From NCBI GenBank assembly GCA_017503735.1, contig JAFVSN010000031.1, positions 124,001-188,000 on the forward strand: a DNA stretch of 64,000 nucleotides. Reading direction: 5' to 3'. The first letter of the stretch is position 1; each line of letters begins with the position of its first letter. Positions 32,674-40,669 of this stretch are shown in pieces. This DNA comes from Lachnospiraceae bacterium (GTDB lineage: Bacteria > Bacillota > Clostridia > Lachnospirales > Lachnospiraceae). Both the position numbers and the translations under genes were made by a program. The notes below the pieces were generated by a model. The model was not told where the DNA came from, ran no database searches, and saw only the letters and a program-made list of their open reading frames with translations.

Positions 32674-34877
32674 AACGTTGTGAGATACAAGGCTTCGGAA
32701 AACTGCAGGAATTCACCTATGAGTTTTCGGAAGGCTACAATGTAATCTGTGCGGAAAACGGTTGGGGAAAGAGTACCTTTGCCGCTTTTTTGCGTGCCAT
32801 GTTTTACGGATTGCCTCAGGCCGGCAGCCGTACCAAATTAGAGGAAGCAGAACGACGGAAATACAGACCGTGGAACGGCGGCGTGATGGGTGGTTCTCTT
32901 GTATTTGAGGTGAACCGGAAGGAATATAAGGTAGAGCGTACCTTCGGGAAAAAAGAGTCGGAAGATACCTTTCGTCTGATTGATTTATCCACAAATCTGG
33001 AGTCGGAGGATTTTTCCGAAGAGCTGGGAAAAGAGCTGTTCGGCTTGGATAAGGAAGCGTATTCCCGCAGTACCTATTTGCCACAGAGCAAGATTTTTGA
33101 CGGTGGGATGAATGACAGCATCGGCAAGAAACTTGGAAGAATGGCAGAAGGGGAAGAAGAAAGTGGGAATTTTGATAAAGCATATGAAAAATTAGATGAG
33201 TTGCGGAAAAAATATGTTCCGGACCGGCAAAAGGATGAAAAAGGCTATGTGGCGGAGCTGGTACGGACAATCTCCGATTTGGAGGCAAGGATTGCAGCTT
33301 GTCAAAGGAAAGAAGAGAGTGCAAAGCCGTGGCGCGAAAAGGAACAGAATGCTGCTTTGGTGCGCAAGGATGCGGAACAGGAACTGGTGCGTTGCAGAGA
33401 AGCATTGGAAGCGGCAGCCGGTTATGAGGCATTGTCTGCAAAGAAACAGCATTATATTGAATTATGCGGACGGGAAGAAAGTCTGCGGGTGAAAAAAGAG
33501 AGCATGCAGGGATTGTTTCCGGGAGGGCTTCCGGAAGCGGAGGAACTGCGGAATTGCAGTCTGGAACTGGCAGAGATAGCCGAATTGACGGGAGAATTAC
33601 GTTCCTATCGGTTGTCGGAGGAGGAACGCAGTGCTCTTGCGGTGCTGGAGCAAACCTTTTCCGGGAAAGTTTCGGAAGGAGAGAAGATAAAGCAGAGTAT
33701 CTACCGGACGAGCGAAGCAATGGAGTTACAGGTGCAAAAGGAGTCGGAAACAGCGACGCGATTGACCGCACAGGGGAACCGGTATGTTTGGATCGGTGTA
33801 GGATGTTTCCTTCTGGCGATGGGGTCGGTTGTTGCCGGATTGTTAGATTTATTTCCGGGGATTCCGATTGCCGGCTTTTTGGGGGCTATAGGAATTCTGT
33901 TTTCCGGCATGGGAGCACGAAAGAAAAGAGAGGGGCACGAGACTGAAGCTCGGGCAAAGGGGTATTTGGCGGAGTTGGTCCGTTTGCGGGAAGAAAGTCA
34001 ACGTTACGGGAGACTTGCGGAAAAGCAGGAGAATTATGCGGCGTGCGAACAGAAACGGGATCGTTTGACAAAACATTGTACGGAAGTGTTGGCGCGATAC
34101 GGCATGGATACGGAGGATGCGGCAGGAAGCATTCGTATTCTGGAAAATCGTACCAGAGATTTTCTGCGAATTTCGGAAGAATATGCAGAAGCGGTAAAAA
34201 AACGGGAACAATTTGAACAGGAAACCTCACCGGATTCGTTTTACGGGTTGACTGCACCGGATACGAGCTTTTCCGAGTTACAAAGAAAAGAACAGGAATT
34301 GCTGGTAAGAATTGCAAGAATTGCCGAGGAAGAAAAGGACTGCCGGAACCGGGCAGAGGATTTCGAAGAGGAAGCGGAAGAACGTACCGAGTTGGAAGAA
34401 CGGTATGAGGAACTTTGCAGTCGTCTGGAAACGAAGAAAAAGGAGCACTTTTTCATTACGGAGACGATGAAATGTTTAAAATCCGCCAAAGAACAGTTTT
34501 CCTCCCGGTATTTACGGGGGCTTACCACCGGTTTTGAGAACTATGTTTCTTTGCTGGGAGCCGATGATTTTAAGAAAAGTATGGACGGACACTATAACGG
34601 AGTCGGTACGGATATTAATTTAAATATTCAGATGACGGCTTACGGAGAAGAGAAGGAACTGGGATATTTCAGTACGGGAATGCGTGATCTGGTAGGCCTT
34701 TGTATGCGCTTTGCCCTGGTGGATGCGTTGTTTGCGGAAGAGAGACCGTTTCTTGTGTTAGATGATCCGTTTGTAAATCTGGATCAGGAGAAACTGAGCC
34801 GGGCGGTGCGTTTCCTGAAAGAAGCGGGAGAACGATATCAGATTTTATATTTGGTATGTCATGACAGCCGTGTATAA
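32664..34877 (+). CDS. SbcC/YhaN-like coiled-coil ATPase
   Basis: A 737-residue SMC-like ATPase: split Walker A motif AENGWGKSTF at the N-terminus, long coiled coils, and a C-terminal Walker B FLVLDDPFVNLD. In the middle, a pair of hydrophobic helices (about residues 375-418; CFLLAMGSVVAGLLDLFPG and following) is typical of YhaN proteins rather than SbcC, suggesting membrane association. The best start is TTG 32664, with GGAGGAGG 7 bases upstream, inside the end of the nuclease gene. The two products should form a Rad50/Mre11-like complex. Confidence 0.85.
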   Translation: MLLKRCEIQGFGKLQEFTYEFSEGYNVICAENGWGKSTFAAFLRAMFYGLPQAGSRTKLEEAERRKYRPWNGGVMGGSLVFEVNRKEYKVERTFGKKESEDTFRLIDLSTNLESEDFSEELGKELFGLDKEAYSRSTYLPQSKIFDGGMNDSIGKKLGRMAEGEEESGNFDKAYEKLDELRKKYVPDRQKDEKGYVAELVRTISDLEARIAACQRKEESAKPWREKEQNAALVRKDAEQELVRCREALEAAAGYEALSAKKQHYIELCGREESLRVKKESMQGLFPGGLPEAEELRNCSLELAEIAELTGELRSYRLSEEERSALAVLEQTFSGKVSEGEKIKQSIYRTSEAMELQVQKESETATRLTAQGNRYVWIGVGCFLLAMGSVVAGLLDLFPGIPIAGFLGAIGILFSGMGARKKREGHETEARAKGYLAELVRLREESQRYGRLAEKQENYAACEQKRDRLTKHCTEVLARYGMDTEDAAGSIRILENRTRDFLRISEEYAEAVKKREQFEQETSPDSFYGLTAPDTSFSELQRKEQELLVRIARIAEEEKDCRNRAEDFEEEAEERTELEERYEELCSRLETKKKEHFFITETMKCLKSAKEQFSSRYLRGLTTGFENYVSLLGADDFKKSMDGHYNGVGTDINLNIQMTAYGEEKELGYFSTGMRDLVGLCMRFALVDALFAEERPFLVLDDPFVNLDQEKLSRAVRFLKEAGERYQILYLVCHDSRV

Positions 34878-34943
34878 TAAAGAAACAGATGTGGGAATCG
34901 GTAACGGGATGAATTGATTACGAAATGAGAGGAGGCAGTGGCA

Positions 34944-35396
34944 GTGAAAGAAAAAAAAGAGACTTGGCGCATTGTGGCGATTTTGGCTTTTTTGGCTTAT
35001 TTGCTGTTGCTTGCCTATTTGTTGTTTTTCAGCAGCACCTACGGGCGAACCATAGAAATGGGGTATCGCTATAACCTGACGCCTTTTTTGGAAATCCGGA
35101 GAGGACTGAAACACATTGAGACGGTGGGATACCGTTATGTGTTGGTAAATATTGCCGGAAATGTCGTGGCGTTTATGCCCTTTGGTTTTTTGCTTCCTCT
35201 TATTACGGAACGTAAAATGAACACAATAAAAGTGTTTTTTTTCAGTTTGTTATTGACGATTTGTGCCGAGTCGTTGCAGCTGGTTTCGAGAACGGGAGCC
35301 TTTGACGTAGATGACTTGATCTTAAATACAATAGGTGGTGCGCTGGGCTATTGGTGCTATGTGTTGTTGTTGGGACGAAGGAGGAAGAAAAGATGA
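34944..35396 (+). CDS. VanZ-like membrane protein
   Basis: A 150-residue protein with four TM helices and the VanZ-type pattern: NLTPFLEI after helix 1, NIAGNVVAFMPFGFLLP, then CAESLQLVSRTGAFDVDDL and NTIGGALGYW. VanZ family members are linked to glycopeptide or lipoglycopeptide tolerance, but most have no assigned role. GTG 34944 has GGAGG 8 bases upstream; the GTG at 34938 is too close to that site. It overlaps the next gene by 4 bases. Confidence 0.85.
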   Translation: MKEKKETWRIVAILAFLAYLLLLAYLLFFSSTYGRTIEMGYRYNLTPFLEIRRGLKHIETVGYRYVLVNIAGNVVAFMPFGFLLPLITERKMNTIKVFFFSLLLTICAESLQLVSRTGAFDVDDLILNTIGGALGYWCYVLLLGRRRKKR

Positions 35397-35731
35397 ATAC
35401 CGAGACATTGTTTAAAAAAGGAAGTCGGGACGGCATGCATTTTCACAGCAGAAAACGATCGAAAAAAGGCTTGGCAGGGTTTGTGCTTGCTTTGTTCGGT
35501 ATTGCAATCTTTCTTGCATTATGTATTGTTTCAGCCGTAACCAAAGGTACGGCGGGACAGGTGGTAGGCATTATCGGACTTTTGGTAATGGCGGATTGCG
35601 GCGTTGCTTTTGTGCTGAGTTTACAGGGAATCAAAGAACGGGATGTGTATACAAAGCTTCCTTTGGCGGGATTGATTTTGTCCGGCGTGATGTTTGTGCT
35701 TTTGTTTTGTCTGTATGTCTTGGGACTTTAA
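35393..35731 (+). CDS. Small three-helix membrane protein, unknown
   Basis: A 112-residue protein: a basic N-terminus (FHSRKRSKKG) then three hydrophobic helices. ATG 35393 overlaps the VanZ-like gene stop (ATGA) and has GGAGGAAG upstream. Many Lachnospiraceae carry comparable short membrane proteins of unknown role; I recognise no named family with confidence. Confidence 0.65.
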   Translation: MNTETLFKKGSRDGMHFHSRKRSKKGLAGFVLALFGIAIFLALCIVSAVTKGTAGQVVGIIGLLVMADCGVAFVLSLQGIKERDVYTKLPLAGLILSGVMFVLLFCLYVLGL

Positions 35732-35756
35732 TTTTATAAGATAGAGAGGAAACGGA

Positions 35757-37826
35757 ATGGAAGAGTATATGGAAGCTTGGAATGATACGGAAGAAAGTAA
35801 GGAGCGCATGGAATTATGTCGGGAGCGGCTTTCCACGATTCCGTCGGAAGAAACGGTGCCGGCAGAGTACAGAGAATTCTTTACGTCTCAGGCAAAGAAA
35901 CTTCTTCGCATTTTTGAATATGAGGAGATGGTAGAGAACGGCAGTTTTTATACGTTATCCCGGGAGGAGTGCCAGAGACGGTTTGATGCGATGTATGAAG
36001 AAATGTTACCGCAAAATTACGGAGAGAGTTTTTCCAATCCGGTCTATGCGGTAAAACAGTTCGGCAAACGTTACGGAAGACTTCTTACCTATCTTGCGGC
36101 AAAGCTGAATGCCCAGATTTTTTATGCGGCCGAGGGAAATCTTTTGTTTGTGGTAATGGCGGCGGAATTGTTTATTGAACTCTATAATTATTTTGAAGAG
36201 TTCCATGAATATACCTTTAAGGAGTGCAGGGAGGCGTTGTATTCCTTTGAAACCGATAATGCGGAATTGTTTTCTTCCCGGAGAGCGAGAGAACAGTTTG
36301 ATCCGACCTGTACTTTTGTAAAAGACATTATTATGGGTGCGGACGGCGCAGATTTACGCTATCTGTACCGTTACGGAGAATATGTAACGGAAAACGAGTT
36401 CGGAATTGCCCGCTTTTTGCATGGACTTAGTGAGGATAAAATAAAAGCGGCGGCTGAAAACGTGGTAGGCGGATATTTGCGGGGCTTTGAAGTGATGCGG
36501 GTGCCGCTTGTGAAGGGACAAACCGTAAGCCTTCGCTATGCCATCGGATTTGAACGGATTATGAAAGAAGTTATCCGGTTGTTAGAGAAGGAAGGCCTTT
36601 TTGTGGCATCGGTACGGACCGCAGTGGCGGGACGTCATGCCAGAAAAGCCGGATATACCGTAACCAACGTGAATATCCAATATGATTACGACCATCGCAA
36701 TGACGAGGGATTGCTTGCGGATAAACAATGGTTTGTGCGAAAGGAAGCTGCGTTGCATCGTGTCTATGAGGCAAAGAAAGATGTGCTTTCCTTGTATGCC
36801 GGACCTCTTGTTTTGGAGACCTTCGGAGAGCGTTTGCCGCTTCCGAAAAACGTGGCAGAAGCGATTCAGTTAGACAAGCGTCAACAACGGTTAAAGGTGG
36901 AGTCCACCGGACGCCTCGGAGCCATGGTGGAACAGTATATTCCGTCGGATAAAACCTCCTTTACCATTGTGGCATATCCGTTGCCGTCCATCGGTGAGGA
37001 GTTTCCGGAGATTTTTGAGGAGACCCTTCGGTTAAATCAGCTGGACAATGAAGTGTACCGGAAGGTACAACAATGTATCATTGATGCTTTGGATAAGGCC
37101 CGGGCGGTTCGCGTAACCGGTAGGGGAAATAACCGCACGGATATCACGGTACAACTTTGGAAGCTTACAAATCCGGAAACGGAGACGATTTTTGAAAACT
37201 GTACCGCCGATGTAAATATTCCGGCGGGTGAGGTGTTTACGTCACCTGTGCTTGCGGGAACCGACGGTACGTTGCATGTGACAAGCGTATTTTTAGGCAG
37301 CACGGAATATAAGAATCTGGAGATTGCGTTTAAAGACGGAAAGACCACAACGTATTCCTGTGAAAACTATTCCTCCAAAGAGGAAAATGAGAAGTTTATC
37401 AAGGAAAATTTGTTGAAAAATCATGACTGGCTTCCTCTCGGAGAATTTGCCATCGGTACAAATACCATTGCTTATACCATGGGTAAGAAGTTCGGAATTA
37501 CGGAGGTACTTCCGATTTTGATCGCGGAGAAAACGGGACCGCATTTTGCTATCGGAGATACCTGCTACTCGCACGGCGAAGACCATAAAGTATATAATCC
37601 GGACGGGAAAGAAATCGTGGCAAGGACAAACGAATGGGCGGAACTTCGCCATACGGAACCGGAAAAAGCATATTTCCACTGCCACACGGATATTACCATT
37701 CCGTATGAAGAACTGGGAGAAATCACAGCTCTTTGTGACGACGGCACCGGGATTACGATTATTAAGGACGGTCGGTTTGTGCTCCCGGGAACGGAGCTGT
37801 TAAATGAGGCTTTGGAGGAGAAATAA
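35757..37826 (+). CDS. M29-family aminopeptidase with large N-terminal extension
   Basis: A 689-residue protein. The C-terminal 460 or so residues match thermophilic-type aminopeptidases (MEROPS M29, AmpS/aminopeptidase T): TGRGNNRTDITVQL, metal-ligand Glu in NIPAGEVFTSP, Glu in LGEFAIGTN, His/Tyr in GPHFAIGDTCYSHGED, and HCHTDI. Usual members are near 400 residues. The first 220 or so residues here are an additional helical, acidic region with no recognised motif. It has no signal peptide, so it is a cytosolic peptidase. GAGGAAA precedes the ATG. The flanking genes do not suggest a substrate. Confidence 0.83.
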   Translation: MEEYMEAWNDTEESKERMELCRERLSTIPSEETVPAEYREFFTSQAKKLLRIFEYEEMVENGSFYTLSREECQRRFDAMYEEMLPQNYGESFSNPVYAVKQFGKRYGRLLTYLAAKLNAQIFYAAEGNLLFVVMAAELFIELYNYFEEFHEYTFKECREALYSFETDNAELFSSRRAREQFDPTCTFVKDIIMGADGADLRYLYRYGEYVTENEFGIARFLHGLSEDKIKAAAENVVGGYLRGFEVMRVPLVKGQTVSLRYAIGFERIMKEVIRLLEKEGLFVASVRTAVAGRHARKAGYTVTNVNIQYDYDHRNDEGLLADKQWFVRKEAALHRVYEAKKDVLSLYAGPLVLETFGERLPLPKNVAEAIQLDKRQQRLKVESTGRLGAMVEQYIPSDKTSFTIVAYPLPSIGEEFPEIFEETLRLNQLDNEVYRKVQQCIIDALDKARAVRVTGRGNNRTDITVQLWKLTNPETETIFENCTADVNIPAGEVFTSPVLAGTDGTLHVTSVFLGSTEYKNLEIAFKDGKTTTYSCENYSSKEENEKFIKENLLKNHDWLPLGEFAIGTNTIAYTMGKKFGITEVLPILIAEKTGPHFAIGDTCYSHGEDHKVYNPDGKEIVARTNEWAELRHTEPEKAYFHCHTDITIPYEELGEITALCDDGTGITIIKDGRFVLPGTELLNEALEEK

Positions 37827-37837
37827 GTTGTTTTAAG

Positions 37838-37866
37838 TTGCAATTTTATATCGGGTATGATACGAT
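37838..37866 (+). promoter_or_regulatory. Promoter of purE
   Basis: TTGCAA (37838-37843), 17-bp spacer, TACGAT (37861-37866). The short A/G-rich leader to the start codon contains no purine riboswitch. Confidence 0.6.
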
Positions 37867-37901
37867 AGGAAAAAGAAAAAAGGAAAAGGAAGGATAAAGT
37901 T

Positions 37902-38414
37902 ATGGCACAGGTTGGTATTGTAATGGGCAGCGATTCCGATTTACCGGTAATGAGCAAGGCTGCACAGATGTTGGACAAGTTTGGTATTTCTTACGAGGTT
38001 ACGGTGATTTCCGCACATCGTATGCCGGATATTTTCTTTGATTATGCAAAGACTGCAAAGGAAAAGGGATTTAAAGTGATTATTGCGGGCGCAGGCGGAG
38101 CAGCACATCTTCCGGGCATGTGCGCGGCTATTTTCCCGCTTCCGGTCATCGGCGTTCCGATTCACACCAAGACCTTAAGCGGTGTAGATTCTTTGTACTC
38201 CATCGTACAGATGCCGTCCGGTATTCCGGTGGCAACCGTGGCAATTGACGGTGCGCAGAATGCGGGTATTCTTGCGGCAAAGATGTTAGCGGTTTCGGAT
38301 GATGCCTTGCTTGCGAAGATTGAGGCTTACAAGGACGAGTTGAAGGCCGGCGTAGAGAAGAAGAAGGAAAAGATCGAGAAGGTCGGATACGAGACCTATT
38401 TAAAGGAAATGTAA
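37902..38414 (+). CDS. purE: N5-carboxyaminoimidazole ribonucleotide mutase PurE
   Basis: A 170-residue class I PurE that moves the carboxyl group of N5-CAIR to give CAIR in purine synthesis. Motifs: [20 protein letters not shown] (catalytic His), [11 protein letters not shown] and [18 protein letters not shown] precedes the ATG. It stands alone rather than in a pur operon and is followed at once by a terminator. Confidence 0.96.
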   Translation: MAQVGIVMGSDSDLPVMSKAAQMLDKFGISYEVTVISAHRMPDIFFDYAKTAKEKGFKVIIAGAGGAAHLPGMCAAIFPLPVIGVPIHTKTLSGVDSLYSIVQMPSGIPVATVAIDGAQNAGILAAKMLAVSDDALLAKIEAYKDELKAGVEKKKEKIEKVGYETYLKEM

Positions 38415-38458
38415 GTGCATTATAACGATTGAGATTTAAAATGTAAAGTTCAAAGGAC

Positions 38459-38507
38459 AGCCCTGCGGTGCATAAGATGAAGTAATAATGCGCTGTGGGG
38501 CTTTTTT
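38459..38507 (+). terminator. Terminator overlapping the ribosome site of the next gene
   Basis: A 15-bp stem including G-T pairs (38459-38473 with 38488-38502), followed by TTTTTT. The run of Ts ends exactly at the ATG of the deacetylase gene, and that gene's only ribosome-site candidate (GTGGGG) is in the 3' arm. Confidence 0.75.
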
Positions 38508-39341
38508 ATGTTAAAGCGAAGGATTATCAGAGGAAGTACATTGGTAGCGGCATTGTTGCTTGCAAATTTTTCCATAACGGAGTGGACAAAAATAACTGCA
38601 CGACAGGCAGAAAGGAAAGAGGCACAAGCGGTATTGCAGGAACAGGTCATGGCGGAAAATGTAACAATGGAACGGGATTATCCCAATCTGCATGCAAAAG
38701 GAAAAGTGACGAAGCAGGATTTGCCGGAGAAGGTTGTGTTTTTGACCTTTGATGACGGGCCCAGCAGAAATACGGTGAGGATTCTGGATACGTTAAAAGA
38801 ATACAACGCCTGCGCTACTTTTTTTGTAATCGGGGAAAATTTGACAGAAGAGGGAGTGAAGATAGCAAGACGTGCATTGGAAGAAGGGCATATGCTTGGG
38901 ATGCATACGGAAACCCATCGGTATGAGACCATATATCATTCCGTGGATTCCTTTTTGACGGATTATGATAAGCTTGCGGCACGTTTTGTTGAGGAGTTCG
39001 GGGAATGCCCTGCAATTTATCGTTTTCCGGGAGGAAGCTACAGCAATTATATTAATCCCATTAAAGAAGAACTGAAGGAAAATTTGCAGCAACGGGGATT
39101 TCTCGGATATGATTGGACGGTAAGCGGGGAAGATTCCGTAGGCACACCAACGGCGACATCGATTAAAAATAACATTTTTGATACGATTGCAAGCAGGGAA
39201 CGACCGATTATTTTATTACATGATTCGCCATGCAGTAACTTAACGGCAGATGTTTTGCCGGAGATTTTGGAGAAATTGATTGCAGACGGGTATACGTTCA
39301 TGACGTTACAGTACAGAGAACCCTATTTATTTCCGTGGTAA
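38508..39341 (+). CDS. NodB-type polysaccharide deacetylase
   Basis: A 277-residue, membrane-anchored or secreted carbohydrate esterase family 4 protein. The N-terminal hydrophobic segment is residues about 9-24. NodB motifs: TFDDGPS (catalytic Asp and metal Asp), HTETH (metal His pair), RFPGGSY, WTVSGEDS and LLHDSP. Likely substrate is peptidoglycan GlcNAc or a surface glycan. The start follows a terminator T-run directly, so expression probably depends on read-through from purE or structural opening of the hairpin. Confidence 0.88.
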   Translation: MLKRRIIRGSTLVAALLLANFSITEWTKITARQAERKEAQAVLQEQVMAENVTMERDYPNLHAKGKVTKQDLPEKVVFLTFDDGPSRNTVRILDTLKEYNACATFFVIGENLTEEGVKIARRALEEGHMLGMHTETHRYETIYHSVDSFLTDYDKLAARFVEEFGECPAIYRFPGGSYSNYINPIKEELKENLQQRGFLGYDWTVSGEDSVGTPTATSIKNNIFDTIASRERPIILLHDSPCSNLTADVLPEILEKLIADGYTFMTLQYREPYLFPW

Positions 39342-39796
39342 AATTTTTTGAAAATAAAGAAAATAAAAAAAATTCAAAGTAGTATTGACAAGTTGCTTTT
39401 TGTGCAAACTGTACAAAAGGGTGCTGTAAGGTGAAAAAAAGAGGACGCCCCTTCTTTTTTTGAACTGTGGAAAAAAGAAAGTTATCCCCAGAAAAAATAT
39501 GGAAAACATGCAGAAAACAAAGTTATACACGAAGTTATCCACAATATACACAAAAAAGTACCACAAGTGTGGTACAAACAAAATGATGTCAAGTTCGAAA
39601 GTTTGTTTTGGAATTTGTGATAAAATCACAAAAAAAGGGGAAAAAGTAAACGTCATGTCGTAAAATGACATTTTTGGACAAAACAAGTAAAAAGTGAAAA
39701 TTTGGCAGTAAATACTAATGTAAGCGGAGAAGAAATGCATTATTATAAAAAATAAAAAAATAAACGAACAATAAAGATATTTTTTAAAAATTGTAC
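39342..39796. promoter_or_regulatory. AT-rich spacer with cluster of DnaA-box-like sites
   Basis: The 565-base gap upstream of hpf has no gene. Within 80 bases it carries a perfect DnaA box TTATCCACA (39535-39543) and three 8-of-9 matches: TTATACACG (39523-39531), TTATCCCCA (39482-39490) and TTTTCCACA on the minus strand (39466-39474). It also holds a perfect 18-base palindrome GTACCACA-AG-TGTGGTAC-type (39558-39575) and a TTTGTGAT-AAA-ATCACAAA hairpin near 39615-39633. No dnaA or dnaN is nearby. A DnaA-titration or regulatory site is more likely than the main origin. Confidence 0.5.
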
Positions 39797-39825
39797 TTGC
39801 TATTTGAATGGGTCTGTGGTATAAT
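39797..39825 (+). promoter_or_regulatory. Promoter of hpf
   Basis: TTGCTA (39797-39802), 17-bp spacer, TATAAT (39820-39825), giving a leader of about 75 bases. That leader is too short for a raiA-motif RNA. Confidence 0.7.
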
Positions 39826-39906
39826 TTATTCAAGAGGCAGGAGGGAGAAGGAGCTGCTTCATTTCTGTAAGGCAGAACCAATCACAGAAAAAAGGAGCTG
39901 GTATTT

Positions 39907-40434
39907 ATGAATTACACAGTAAGCGGAAAGAACATTGAAATTACAAACGGATTGAGAGAAGCGGTGATTGATAAGCTGTCCAAATTGGAACGTTATTTTA
40001 CACCGGATACGGAAGTAAATGTAACTTTGAGTGTAGAAAAAGAAAGACAACGCATCGAGGTTACCATCCCGATTAAGGGAACGATTATCCGTGCGGAGCA
40101 GGTAAGCAGCGATATGTATGCTTCCATTGATTTGGTAGAGGCTGTATTAGAGCGTCAGCTCAGAAAATACAAGAACAAAATCGTAGATCAGAAGCAATCT
40201 GCAATGGCACTCAGTCAGGTATTCCTGGAGGAAGAGAGCGGCGAAGAAGATGAAATCAAGATTGTTCGTTCCAAACGGTTTGCAATTAAGCCGATGGATA
40301 TTGAAGAGGCTTGTGTACAGATGGAACTGTTAGGACATGATTTCTTTGTATTCCGTAATGCGGAGACAGATGAAGTGAATGTAGTTTATAAGAGAAAAGG
40401 AAACACCTACGGTTTGATTGAACCTGAATATTAA
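39907..40434 (+). CDS. hpf: Long-form ribosome hibernation promoting factor
   Basis: A 175-residue long HPF/RaiA-family protein. The N-terminal ribosome-binding domain (MNYTVSGKNIEITNGLRE; later RAEQVSSDMYASIDLVEAVL) is joined by a linker to the C-terminal dimerisation domain (KRFAIKPMDIEEACVQMELL and FVFRNAETDEVNVVYKRK). Long HPF forms 100S ribosome dimers in stationary phase. AAAGGAGCTGG precedes the ATG. secA follows after a terminator and its own promoter. Confidence 0.95.
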   Translation: MNYTVSGKNIEITNGLREAVIDKLSKLERYFTPDTEVNVTLSVEKERQRIEVTIPIKGTIIRAEQVSSDMYASIDLVEAVLERQLRKYKNKIVDQKQSAMALSQVFLEEESGEEDEIKIVRSKRFAIKPMDIEEACVQMELLGHDFFVFRNAETDEVNVVYKRKGNTYGLIEPEY

Positions 40435-40478
40435 GCTGCGACATTCGGTCGCGTTCGTTCCCCTTCTTTTTGACATGG

Positions 40479-40509
40479 CCACCGCACGGTATTTACCGTG
40501 CGGTGGTTT
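40479..40509 (+). terminator. Terminator after hpf
   Basis: A 12-bp perfect stem CCACCGCACGGT (40479-40490) / ACCGTGCGGTGG (40495-40506), loop ATTT, followed by a short TTT. Confidence 0.7.
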
Positions 40510-40570
40510 CATTATGGGAAAAGAAAGTATGACCGTACTGTGAAGAGATTGTAAATAATAATAGAAGTAG

Positions 40571-40599
40571 TTGATTAAATCGGAAAGAAATGTTACAAT
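40571..40599 (+). promoter_or_regulatory. Promoter of secA
   Basis: TTGATT (40571-40576), 17-bp spacer, TACAAT (40594-40599). Confidence 0.65.
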
Positions 40600-40669
40600 A
40601 AATTATTATGGGTGACGTGTATTATGGCACGTAACGCAAGTATAGTAAGAATTTGTTAGGAGAGAACGA

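Noticed and set aside
39420-39640. Chromosomal replication origin
   Set aside because: DnaA-box-like sites are present, but no dnaA, dnaN, recF, gyrB or rpmH is nearby, and all local genes run in one direction through the site.
39460-39663. Small 67-residue frame in the hpf upstream region
   Set aside because: No ribosome site, lysine-rich low-complexity translation, and it overlaps the DnaA-box cluster and palindromes.
39342-39906. raiA-motif RNA upstream of hpf
   Set aside because: The hpf promoter (TATAAT at 39820) leaves only about 75 bases of leader, and the region before it is A-rich without the expected compact structure.
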